12,550 nucleotides of DNA from an uncultured Oscillospiraceae bacterium (lineage in GTDB: Bacteria > Bacillota > Clostridia > Oscillospirales > Acutalibacteraceae): contig CABTZO010000029.1 of NCBI GenBank assembly GCA_902489335.1, positions 1-12,550 of the forward strand, in the 5' to 3' direction. The notes under the pieces were generated by a model. It worked only from the letters and a program-made list of their open reading frames with translations, made no database searches and was not told the DNA's origin. Position 1 is the stretch's first letter. Each line of letters starts with the position of its first letter. Position numbers and translations under genes: made by a program. Shown here piece by piece: positions 6,270 through 12,550 of the stretch.

Positions 6270-7466
6270 CTAATTCATTGACTCACAAATTTCATCTGCT
6301 ATTTTGTCTAAAATTTCAAGTTGATCTGATTTCAATGAAGATTTTATTGTTAGACGAGTATCCGTAAAGTTCATTTTGAGTGGTGTGAGGAGTTCTTCGA
6401 TTTTTTTGCCGGCTTGAGGAACCCAGGAGCCGTTTTCTATTATGGTAACGGTTCTGTTTTGGATGTTGTGAGTTGTAATGTGTGCGATTAGTTCGTCCAT
6501 CTTGGCAAATAATCCGTTGTTGTATGTAATTGAAGCCAAAACTATGTTTGAAGCATAGAAAATGTTTGACAAGATATATGAGTGATCTATTCTCGACACA
6601 TCAAACATATGTATATTTCTGATTCCGCGTTCTTCAAGTTTCGAAGCAAGAATATTGCAGACATTTTCTGTATGACCATAAACGGAAGCATAGGCGATAC
6701 AACAGGATTTTTCTTCCGGTTCAAACCTACTCCACAAGTCATATTTTTCAATGTATTTATCTAAATCTTCAGCTATGACCGGACCATGCAGAGGACAAAG
6801 CATCGAAATATCAAGTTTTGCTGCTTTCTTAAGCAAGTTTTGAACCTGCATTCCATATTTGCCGACAATGTTTGAATAATATCTTCTTGCATTCGGTAAC
6901 CAAGAATCTTCAAATCTATTTGTGTTTGCGAAAATATCTCCGTTCAATCCGCCGAATATACCAAACGCATCTCCTGAGAACAAAGCCTTAGTTTTTTTAT
7001 CATAAGTAACGATTGTTTCAGGCCAATGAACCATTGGTGCCATATAAAATACAAATTCATGATTTCCGGTTTTAAGACTATCTCCTTCATTAATCGTATT
7101 TATTTTGACATCTATGCCTTCAAAGAATTGATGAATAAGATTTTCAGCTTTTTTATTGCACATTACTGTCAAGTTCGGATATTTTTTATAAACTTCGTTT
7201 ATCAAAGCACAGTGGTCAGGTTCCATATGATTAATTATGAGATAATCAAGCTCTCTGCCTTTTAAAACATAATCTAAATTATCAAAGAAAAGATCTGCAA
7301 TCGCTCTGTCTGCTGTGTCGATAAGAACAGTCTTTTCATCATCAACAAAGTAAGAGTTATAAGAAATACCGTCGGGAACGGGGAAAACATTTTCAAAAAG
7401 ACCGATTTTTTTGTCTTCACCGCCAATCCAATAAGTGTTTTCAGCAACTTTTTTTATGTTATGCAT
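6270..7466 (-). CDS. fprA: Flavodiiron protein (A-type flavoprotein; O2/NO reductase)
   Basis: This 398-residue protein has an N-terminal metallo-beta-lactamase-like diiron domain (about 1-250) and a C-terminal flavodoxin domain (about 254-398). Diiron ligands are H80-x-E82-x-D84-H85, H147, D166 and H227. The FMN phosphate loop is at about 260-266 (ASVYGHT). Flavodiiron proteins reduce O2 to water or NO to N2O; here there is no fused rubredoxin, so electrons should come from the Hrb or rubredoxin encoded upstream. The reading frame can be opened at a TTG at 7478, but that codon overlaps the GGAGG (7476-7472), which is 5 bases before ATG 7466; the ATG is the better start. Confidence 0.95.
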   Translation of the reverse strand: MHNIKKVAENTYWIGGEDKKIGLFENVFPVPDGISYNSYFVDDEKTVLIDTADRAIADLFFDNLDYVLKGRELDYLIINHMEPDHCALINEVYKKYPNLTVMCNKKAENLIHQFFEGIDVKINTINEGDSLKTGNHEFVFYMAPMVHWPETIVTYDKKTKALFSGDAFGIFGGLNGDIFANTNRFEDSWLPNARRYYSNIVGKYGMQVQNLLKKAAKLDISMLCPLHGPVIAEDLDKYIEKYDLWSRFEPEEKSCCIAYASVYGHTENVCNILASKLEERGIRNIHMFDVSRIDHSYILSNIFYASNIVLASITYNNGLFAKMDELIAHITTHNIQNRTVTIIENGSWVPQAGKKIEELLTPLKMNFTDTRLTIKSSLKSDQLEILDKIADEICESMN

Positions 7467-7496
7467 TATAACCTCCAATATTTTAGCTATGAATTA

Positions 7497-7525
7497 AGTT
7501 TAACATTAAGAAGTCTAAAACTCAA
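7497..7525 (-). promoter_or_regulatory. Probable fprA promoter
   Basis: The minus strand has TTGAGT (7525-7520), a 17-base spacer and TAAACT (7502-7497) preceded by TGT, an extended -10. Both hexamers match 4 of 6 consensus positions, so this is a moderate candidate. No clear Fur/PerR-type palindrome is visible here. Confidence 0.4.
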
Positions 7526-7543
7526 CCTTGCAATGTTTTGTGT

Positions 7544-7629
7544 CCGGGATTATTAATCCCGGGATCTTCGTTTACATCATAAAAATAATTTAATAAATAA
7601 TGCACGGGCGATTGATAACCGCCCGCTAC
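7544..7629. repeat. Intergenic palindrome-rich repeat, copy 1
   Basis: This 86-bp unit begins with a palindrome (arms CCGGGATTA/TAATCCCGG, 7544-7552 and 7554-7562, one-base centre), then has an AT-rich spacer containing ATAAAAATAATTTAAT. It ends in a second hairpin CGGGCG-attgataac-CGCCCG (7605-7625) plus CTAC. A second copy with the same internal order lies about 161 bp downstream. GC-rich arms in an AT-rich genome suggest a REP- or MITE-like element. No coding sequence is present. Confidence 0.8.
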
Positions 7630-7656
7630 GGCGATGGGGGATAACCGTCCGCTATG
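7608..7656. repeat. Imperfect tandem duplication of the second-hairpin segment
   Basis: The segment GGCGATtGATAACCGcCCGC (from 7608) is followed directly by GGCGATgggGGATAACCGtCCGC (from 7630). The core GATAACCG-CCGCTA recurs at 7614-7628 and 7640-7654 with one mismatch, 26 bases apart. This is a third, partial occurrence of the motif beyond the two full repeat copies. Confidence 0.6.
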
Positions 7657-7704
7657 TTGGTTTGTGATAATTGGGGATGATAATGCTTCCCCCTCCCTGG
7701 TAGC

Positions 7705-7791
7705 CCGGGATTATTAATCCCGGGTTCATCGTTTAACATATAAAAATAATTTAATCAAAAAAAGCACGGGCGATTGATAACCACCCGCTAC
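7705..7791. repeat. Intergenic palindrome-rich repeat, copy 2
   Basis: This 87-bp second copy of the unit at 7544 has the palindrome extended to 10-bp arms (CCCGGGATTA/TAATCCCGGG, 7704-7713 and 7715-7724). The same ATAAAAATAATTTAAT spacer core follows, then the second hairpin, whose 3' arm is CACCCG instead of CGCCCG, so one pair is lost. The spacer between the palindromes is conserved too, which points to duplication of a whole unit rather than chance hairpins. The rest of the 7494-7862 gap holds only the flanking promoters and a weak GGGGA/TCCCC hairpin (7673-7692). Confidence 0.8.
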
Positions 7792-7862
7792 TGCAGAGAT
7801 GATGTATATAATCTAAAACCTAACAAGGACTCGAAATATAAAAGTATAACGTTTTTTCTGTG

Positions 7863-7891
7863 GTGACAATCAAAGGTAAATATTGTATAAT
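7863..7891 (+). promoter_or_regulatory. Promoter of the lepB operon
   Basis: GTGACA (7863-7868) and a perfect TATAAT (7886-7891) are 17 bases apart. The start of transcription would be near 7898, about 25 bases before the lepB ATG. Its position shows that the longer reading frame beginning with GTG at 7860 cannot be the translated form. Confidence 0.75.
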
Positions 7892-7922
7892 ACGACTTGA
7901 ACTTTTACCTTTAGGAGTAAAG

Positions 7923-8528
7923 ATGCAAAGAGAAAAAAAATATGATTCAAAAAATAAAAAGAAAGAAAAAAAGATAATTGGTTTTACTTCAAACGTATAT
8001 GACAGCGTGGGCGTCTTAATCACTGCCGTCATAATAATAACGTTTTTCTTTACCTTTGCGTTTCGAGTGTTGGGGGTAAACGGTGAATCTATGGAACCGA
8101 CTTTACATAACGGTGAATGGATTTTTGTTTCTCAGTATGAAATTGACTACAAACCTCAATACGGAGATGTTGTCGTTGTTTCACAGCCGAATTATTTTCA
8201 CGAGAATTTGGTGAAAAGAGTTATTGCAACCGAGGGACAAACAGTAGACATAGATTTTGAAAAAGGCGAAGTTTTTGTTGACGGAAAGAAGTTAAAAGAA
8301 CCATATATAAACAATCCGACCACAAACAGTGGCGATATAAAGTTCCCAATGACCGTTCCAAAAGGGTATTCTTTTGTAATGGGCGATAACAGGCAAAATT
8401 CAACTGATTCCAGAAGCTCGTTGATCGGTAACATAAAAAATGATTATATTATGGGCAAAGTAAAATATAAGTTCGGACGTTCCGGTTTCAAAAAAGTTGA
8501 GGCGGTGTCTCAAAAAAACAATGGCTGA
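7923..8528 (+). CDS. lepB: Signal peptidase I
   Basis: This 201-residue membrane serine protease cleaves signal peptides from exported proteins. A very basic N-terminus (residues 3-17) is followed by one membrane helix (about 29-49). Next come the catalytic serine in GESMEPT (S56), the general base K98 in LVKRVIA, and the conserved GDNRQNSTDSR box. The single membrane anchor and length fit Gram-positive type I signal peptidases. The frame is open from a GTG at 7860, but that lies in front of the promoter; ATG 7923 has AGGAG (7913-7917) 5 bases upstream. Its stop overlaps the rbgA start by 8 bases. Confidence 0.95.
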   Translation: MQREKKYDSKNKKKEKKIIGFTSNVYDSVGVLITAVIIITFFFTFAFRVLGVNGESMEPTLHNGEWIFVSQYEIDYKPQYGDVVVVSQPNYFHENLVKRVIATEGQTVDIDFEKGEVFVDGKKLKEPYINNPTTNSGDIKFPMTVPKGYSFVMGDNRQNSTDSRSSLIGNIKNDYIMGKVKYKFGRSGFKKVEAVSQKNNG

Positions 8529-9372
8529 ATTTCAAAAACAATTTGTGCAGTGGTTTCCCGGACATATGGCGAAGGGACTTAAAAATATTCGTGCAGATCT
8601 AAAAAAAGCAGATGCTGTAATTGAGGTTTTAGATGCAAGGGCACCAATTGCAACTTCCAACCCTGAAATAAAAAAACTGATTCAAAACAAAACCTGGATT
8701 TCAATTTTAAATAAATCTGATTTAGCGGATAAATCAGTGACTGAAGAATGGATTCAACATTTAGAGGGAGAAAACCATACAGTTTTATCGCTTAATTTAA
8801 AGAATAAAAAAGATGTAGAAAAACTTATTTCTGTTATAAAAACACTCTCAAAAAAAAGGCAGGCACAGAAATCTTATAAGACAAGATTTGCAATTATGGT
8901 CCTGGGAACACCTAATACCGGAAAATCGACACTCATAAACAGACTTTCACAAAAAAGTTCTTTAAAGACGGAAAATAAACCGGGAGTGACAAGACAAAAT
9001 ATAATGAAAACTCTCTCTTTTGGTGTTGATTTAATTGATACACCGGGGATCCTACCTCCGTCGCTCGAAAGTCGTGAAATCGGCGAGAAACTTGCTTTTT
9101 TAGGTTCAGTTGCGCCGGCTTCCTATGATACAACAAATATAGCCTGTAAGTTGATTGAATTTTTGCAAAACGAATACACAAATTCAATTTCAAACAAATA
9201 CGGAGTTGATATAAAGAAATTAAATTCTTTTGAAGTTTTAACCGAAATCGCAAAGAAGAGATCAATGAAACTAAAAGGCGACGAGTATGATGTTTTGCGA
9301 GCGGCTGAAATGCTACTTTCAGATTTCAGAAACGGAAAACTCGGTAAAATAAGTTTGGAAAGACCAAGATGA
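8521..9372 (+). CDS. rbgA: Ribosome biogenesis GTPase RbgA (YlqF)
   Basis: This 283-residue GTPase acts in late assembly of the 50S ribosomal subunit. Its G motifs are circularly permuted as expected for this family: G4 NKSD (64-67) precedes G1 GTPNTGKS (129-136), the G2 region PGVTR (154-158) and G3 DTPG (173-176). The N-terminal VQWFPGHMAKG signature and the C-terminal FRNGKLGKISLE signature are both present. The ATG at 8521 lies inside the end of lepB (ATGGCTGA overlap), pointing to translational coupling; an upstream TTG at 8497 would add eight residues before the conserved start and has no good RBS. Confidence 0.95.
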   Translation: MAEFQKQFVQWFPGHMAKGLKNIRADLKKADAVIEVLDARAPIATSNPEIKKLIQNKTWISILNKSDLADKSVTEEWIQHLEGENHTVLSLNLKNKKDVEKLISVIKTLSKKRQAQKSYKTRFAIMVLGTPNTGKSTLINRLSQKSSLKTENKPGVTRQNIMKTLSFGVDLIDTPGILPPSLESREIGEKLAFLGSVAPASYDTTNIACKLIEFLQNEYTNSISNKYGVDIKKLNSFEVLTEIAKKRSMKLKGDEYDVLRAAEMLLSDFRNGKLGKISLERPR

Positions 9373-9965
9373 ATTTTGAATGCGAAAACGCTTTGAAAAT
9401 AAAATATAAAAGAATTTGCGGAATTGACGAAGCGGGAAGAGGCCCACTTGCCGGACCTGTTGTTGCGGCGGGAGTTATTTTACCTGATGATTTTAATTTA
9501 GACGGAATAAACGATTCGAAAAAAATAAGCGCAAAAAAGAGAGAGGCCCTTTTCGATTATATAATTCAAAATGCCGTCGATTATGACATTGAGTTTATAA
9601 ACGAAAAGATAATTGATGAAATAAACATTTTGCAGGCAACTTTACTTGCCATGAAAAATGTTGTCCTTAAATTAAACCCCGATTATTATTTAGTTGACGG
9701 AAATCAAATGATAGACGTAAAAACCAAAGGAAAATCAGTGGTTCATGGGGACGCCACAGTTGCAAGTATAGCCGCGGCCTCCATACTCGCAAAAGTCTCA
9801 AGAGACAGGTTCATGTCAGAACAGTCAAAAATTTATCCCGAATATAATTTTGAAAAACACAAGGGCTATGGAACCAAACTGCATCGAGAAAAAATCTTGG
9901 AATTTGGTCCTTGTGAAATTCACAGAAAGACTTTTTTGAGTAAAATCTTAAAACAGGAGCCATAA
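9369..9965 (+). CDS. rnhB: Ribonuclease HII
   Basis: This 198-residue enzyme cleaves the RNA strand of RNA/DNA hybrids and removes single ribonucleotides misinserted in DNA. Catalytic acids are D20 and E21 in GIDEAGRGPLAGPVV, D110 in LVDGN and D128 in GDATVASIAAASILAK. DSKK (49-52) and HKGYGTK near the C-terminus are also family hallmarks. The start overlaps the rbgA stop by 4 bases (ATGA), and the downstream gene begins right after its stop. Confidence 0.97.
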   Translation: MNFECENALKIKYKRICGIDEAGRGPLAGPVVAAGVILPDDFNLDGINDSKKISAKKREALFDYIIQNAVDYDIEFINEKIIDEINILQATLLAMKNVVLKLNPDYYLVDGNQMIDVKTKGKSVVHGDATVASIAAASILAKVSRDRFMSEQSKIYPEYNFEKHKGYGTKLHREKILEFGPCEIHRKTFLSKILKQEP

Positions 9966-10319
9966 TTGAACTTAAATAAAATCGGTACCTTGGGTGAAAA
10001 TACAACAGTAAAATATTTGAAGAAAAACGGATATAAAATAATCGACAGAAATTATAGTTGCAGATTCGGAGAAATTGACATAATAGCGAGGAAAAATGAA
10101 TATCTTGCTTTTGTGGAAGTTAAGGCAAGGGGAATAGATGCACTTTTTTCTCCGATTCAGGCGGTTACCCCCGGTAAACAAAATAAAATAAAATATACTG
10201 CCGAACTTTATTTATCTGAGAAGGATATAAATGATCTGCAACCGAGATTTGATGTTTCTGAGATTTTTGTAAAAAACAACAAAGTTGATAAAATAAATTA
10301 TATTGAAAATGCTTTTTAA
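9966..10319 (+). CDS. YraN/UPF0102 family protein, nuclease-like fold
   Basis: This 117-residue protein matches the UPF0102 (YraN) family, which has a restriction-endonuclease-like fold but no firm cellular role. Conserved parts are GTLGENTTVKYLKKNGYKII (7-26), the RFGEIDIIA motif with E36 and D38, and FVEVKAR with E51 and K53, together resembling a D-ExK nuclease site. The start codon is TTG at 9966, directly after the rnhB stop, supported by AGGAG (9955-9959) at 6 bases. The rnhB-yraN pairing is widespread in bacteria. Confidence 0.9.
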   Translation: MNLNKIGTLGENTTVKYLKKNGYKIIDRNYSCRFGEIDIIARKNEYLAFVEVKARGIDALFSPIQAVTPGKQNKIKYTAELYLSEKDINDLQPRFDVSEIFVKNNKVDKINYIENAF

Positions 10320-10328
10320 GGAGAAAAA

Positions 10329-11813
10329 ATGGAATATACAAGCACTAGAAACAATAAATTGAGAGTAAGCTCGGCTTATGCTATAAGCAACGGAATTTCG
10401 AGCGACGGTGGACTTTTTGTACCTACAAAAGTTCTTCATTTAAGTGATGAACAGATAAAATCAATGGCCGATATGTCTTATCAAGAAAGGGCAGTATTTA
10501 TTCTTTCTCTTTACTTAACTGATTTTACAAAAGATGAAATTGAATATGCGGTAAACAATGCGTATTCAACAGAAAAATTTATAAGCGACAAGATTGCACC
10601 GATTAAGAAAATATCTAATGAAAGATATATTCTTGAACTTTTTGGCGGACCTACCTGTGCATTCAAGGATATGGCTTTACAATTACTTCCTTATCTTATG
10701 AGCTTAAGTATAAAAAAAGAATCTTCGAGCAAAGAAACGATTATACTGACAGCCACTTCCGGAGATACGGGAAAAGCAGCTCTTGAGGGATTTAAGGACG
10801 TTGAAAATACTAAAATCTTTGTCTTTTATCCCGGCAGCGGTGTAAGTGTAATGCAAAAGTTGCAGATGGAAACCCAAGAAGGTGAAAATGTTTATGTTTA
10901 CGGCATTGAAGGTAATTTTGATGACGCTCAAACTGCCGTAAAAACTGTCTTTACCGATGAGAAAACAAAAAAAGCGCTTGAAGAAAATAACAAGAGCTTT
11001 TCTTCTGCAAATTCAATTAACTGGGGAAGACTTCTGCCTCAAATTGTATATTATTTTTCAGCCTATGTTGAAATGTTTAAAAACAATGAAATTGAGTTCG
11101 GAGAAAAGGTAAATGTTGCTGTTCCTACGGGAAATTTTGGAAATATACTTGCTGCTTATTATGCATATAAAATGGGACTCCCGATAAAAAGACTGTTGTG
11201 TGCTTCAAATAAAAATAATATTCTCACAGATTTCATCAAAACCGGCGTCTATGATAAAAATCGTCCTTTCTATACAACGGCTTCTCCGTCTATGGATATT
11301 TTAATTTCTTCGAATTTAGAGCGCCTTTTGTTTGAACTTTATGATCATGATGACGAAAAAGTAAAAAATCTTATGACTGAGCTTAAAAATAACGGTAAAT
11401 ATAAAATAGAAGATGAGATACTTGAAAAGTTGGATGAAGTATTTTCCGCTGAATTTGCAAGCGAAGAAGAGATGAATCAGGCCATTTCGGAGACATATAA
11501 AAACGATGGTTATTTAATTGATACACATACTGCAGTTGCTGTAAACTGTCTTTCAAAGTCGAATTTGTTCGGAGAAAAGACAATAATCGCATCAACGGCT
11601 TCAGCTTTTAAATTCCCAAAAAGTGTGCTTTCGGCTTTGTCGCAAGATAATGATTTAAGTGATTTGGAAGCTTTGAAAAAATTATCAAAATTCTCAAATC
11701 TTGAGATACCCAAACCACTTCAAAATCTTGATAAAAAAGAAGTTAGATTTGACAAGGTTCTTAAAAATGCTTCCATTAAAGATAAAATACTTGAGGATTT
11801 GAATATAAAATGA
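10329..11813 (+). CDS. thrC: Threonine synthase
   Basis: This 494-residue PLP enzyme converts O-phosphohomoserine to threonine. The PLP-binding lysine is K113 in GPTCAFKDMALQ, and the phosphate-binding loop is SGDTGKAA (144-151). The N-terminal YTSTRN opening and SDGGLFVP (25-32), together with the ~490-residue length, place it in the longer threonine synthase class (E. coli/yeast type) rather than the short ~350-residue class. AAGGAG (10318-10323) overlaps the stop of the previous gene and is 5 bases from the ATG. It is the only amino-acid enzyme in a housekeeping operon; no other threonine genes are in the window. Confidence 0.95.
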   Translation: MEYTSTRNNKLRVSSAYAISNGISSDGGLFVPTKVLHLSDEQIKSMADMSYQERAVFILSLYLTDFTKDEIEYAVNNAYSTEKFISDKIAPIKKISNERYILELFGGPTCAFKDMALQLLPYLMSLSIKKESSSKETIILTATSGDTGKAALEGFKDVENTKIFVFYPGSGVSVMQKLQMETQEGENVYVYGIEGNFDDAQTAVKTVFTDEKTKKALEENNKSFSSANSINWGRLLPQIVYYFSAYVEMFKNNEIEFGEKVNVAVPTGNFGNILAAYYAYKMGLPIKRLLCASNKNNILTDFIKTGVYDKNRPFYTTASPSMDILISSNLERLLFELYDHDDEKVKNLMTELKNNGKYKIEDEILEKLDEVFSAEFASEEEMNQAISETYKNDGYLIDTHTAVAVNCLSKSNLFGEKTIIASTASAFKFPKSVLSALSQDNDLSDLEALKKLSKFSNLEIPKPLQNLDKKEVRFDKVLKNASIKDKILEDLNIK

Positions 11814-12514
11814 GTATTTACGCAATTTCGGATTTGCATCTGTCACTTTCAGTCGATCATAGAATGGATATTTTTGACGGTTGGGAAAATTATGATAAAA
11901 AGATAGAAAAAAACTGGAAAGAGACAGTAAAAAATAATGACACCGTAATTGTTCCCGGAGATGTATCTTGGGGAATAAATTTTGAGGAGTCAAAAGAAGA
12001 TTTTAAGTTTATAGAAAATTTACCCGGGAAAAAAATAATTCTCAAAGGTAATCACGATTATTGGTTTAGCACGCATAACAAGATGAATAAATTTTTTGAA
12101 GAAAATGATATAGGAAGCATAAAAATTTTAAGCAATAATGCTTATGAAGCAGAAGATAAAATCATTTGCGGCACCCGGGGTTGGTCAATTGCCTGCGGGG
12201 ACGACAGTGTTACCGATAAAAAAATCCTAAGACGTGAAGTTATTCGTCTTAAGAATTCTTTTGAATATGCAAAGGAAAACTTAGATGTGGAAAACAAAGA
12301 AATTATTGCATTTTTTCATTTTCCGCCGGTTACAGTTTTCAACTCTTGTAAAGATATAATAAAAGTGCTTTTAGAATACGATATAAAAAAATGTTATTAC
12401 GGCCATCTTCACGGAGATATAAGTGATTTGAAATTTGAGGGTGAATACTCCGGGATTGATTTTACTCTCGTTGCAGCCGATCACATAAAGTTTAAACCGA
12501 TTAAAATTAATTAA
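11810..12514 (+). CDS. Calcineurin-like metallophosphoesterase
   Basis: This 234-residue protein has the full metal-binding set of the calcineurin-like phosphoesterase superfamily: D8-x-H10 in SDLHL, GD at 50-51 (GDVSWG), GNHD at 80-83, H170 in FFHFPP and GHLH at 198-201. No signal peptide or membrane segment is seen, so it should be cytosolic. The substrate is unknown; similar stand-alone proteins are common in clostridia and act on phosphodiesters or nucleotides in related cases. The start overlaps the thrC stop by 4 bases (ATGA), so it is the last gene of this operon. Confidence 0.9.
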   Translation: MSIYAISDLHLSLSVDHRMDIFDGWENYDKKIEKNWKETVKNNDTVIVPGDVSWGINFEESKEDFKFIENLPGKKIILKGNHDYWFSTHNKMNKFFEENDIGSIKILSNNAYEAEDKIICGTRGWSIACGDDSVTDKKILRREVIRLKNSFEYAKENLDVENKEIIAFFHFPPVTVFNSCKDIIKVLLEYDIKKCYYGHLHGDISDLKFEGEYSGIDFTLVAADHIKFKPIKIN

Positions 12515-12519
12515 AAAAA

Positions 12520-12550
12520 TGGTGCGGATGACAGGAATCGAACCTGCACG
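12520..12550 (-). tRNA. 3' part of a tRNA gene, cut by window edge (possibly tRNA-Leu)
   Basis: The minus strand shows a T arm GCAGG-TTCGATT-CCTGT, the 3' acceptor strand CATCCGC, discriminator A and encoded CCA (12522-12520). The acceptor 5' strand should then be GCGGATG, which occurs in some Firmicute leucine tRNAs, but the anticodon is outside the window. A T7 tract directly follows CCA. The gene converges on the phosphoesterase gene with only 5 bases between them. Confidence 0.85.

Noticed and set aside
7544..7791. CRISPR array
   Set aside because: Only two full units of about 86 bp with conserved spacers are present; there are no short direct repeats with variable spacers and no cas genes.
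7544..7862. Riboswitch or attenuator leader for lepB
   Set aside because: The repeats lie upstream of the predicted lepB promoter, so they would not be in the lepB mRNA, and no known riboswitch motif was recognised.
8497..8520. TTG start extending rbgA by eight codons
   Set aside because: There is no well-spaced RBS, and ATG 8521 sits where RbgA proteins normally begin, overlapping the lepB stop.

Overview
The window looks like chromosomal DNA from a low-GC, strictly anaerobic or microaerophilic Gram-positive bacterium of the Clostridia/Tissierellia type. The reasons are AT-rich codon use, strong AGGAG-type ribosome binding sites, a TPP riboswitch of Firmicute form, non-haem iron oxygen-defence proteins (rubrerythrin, desulfoferrodoxin, flavodiiron protein, high-molecular-weight rubredoxin), and the Firmicute order lepB-rbgA-rnhB-yraN. 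The family cannot be settled from the sequence alone. No transposase, phage gene, CRISPR array or rRNA is visible.

Region 1 (1-980): a thiamine module on the minus strand. A thiamine pyrophosphokinase gene is followed by a TPP riboswitch with an intrinsic terminator, which precedes a gene cut off by the window edge. The first enzyme makes the ligand sensed by the second unit.

Region 2 (919-2786): a plus-strand oxygen-defence operon: NADH:rubredoxin-oxidoreductase-like protein (Hrb), rubrerythrin, desulfoferrodoxin/superoxide reductase and a 51-residue rubredoxin. It has one promoter, overlapped by a Fur/PerR-like site, and ends in a bidirectional terminator.

Region 3 (2798-5951): a minus-strand ferrous iron uptake operon feoA-feoA-feoB plus a Cys-rich FeoB-associated membrane protein, with a near-consensus promoter and a 16-bp palindrome just after the predicted transcription start.

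Region 4 (6051-7525): a separate 29-codon gene for a small basic hydrophobic peptide with its own promoter, RBS and terminator, then a minus-strand flavodiiron protein gene. The flavodiiron protein is the expected partner of Hrb and rubredoxin: electrons could run NAD(P)H to Hrb to rubredoxin to flavodiiron protein, rubrerythrin and superoxide reductase, reducing O2/NO, H2O2 and superoxide. The feo operon between them would supply the iron that all these proteins need.

Region 5 (7494-7862): a non-coding divergent gap holding two ~86-bp copies of a palindrome-rich repeat plus a partial copy of one of its segments; this is the most unusual DNA-level structure here.

Region 6 (7863-12514): a tightly packed plus-strand operon with overlapping or abutting genes: lepB, rbgA, rnhB, yraN-family, thrC and a calcineurin-like phosphoesterase. 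The window ends in the 3' part of a minus-strand tRNA gene.

Several longest-ORF starts are corrected here (fprA, lepB, rbgA), and a TTG start is supported for the yraN gene. I do not see a wholly new multi-gene system. The best candidates for undescribed elements are the 29-codon gene, the intergenic repeat family and the feo operator.
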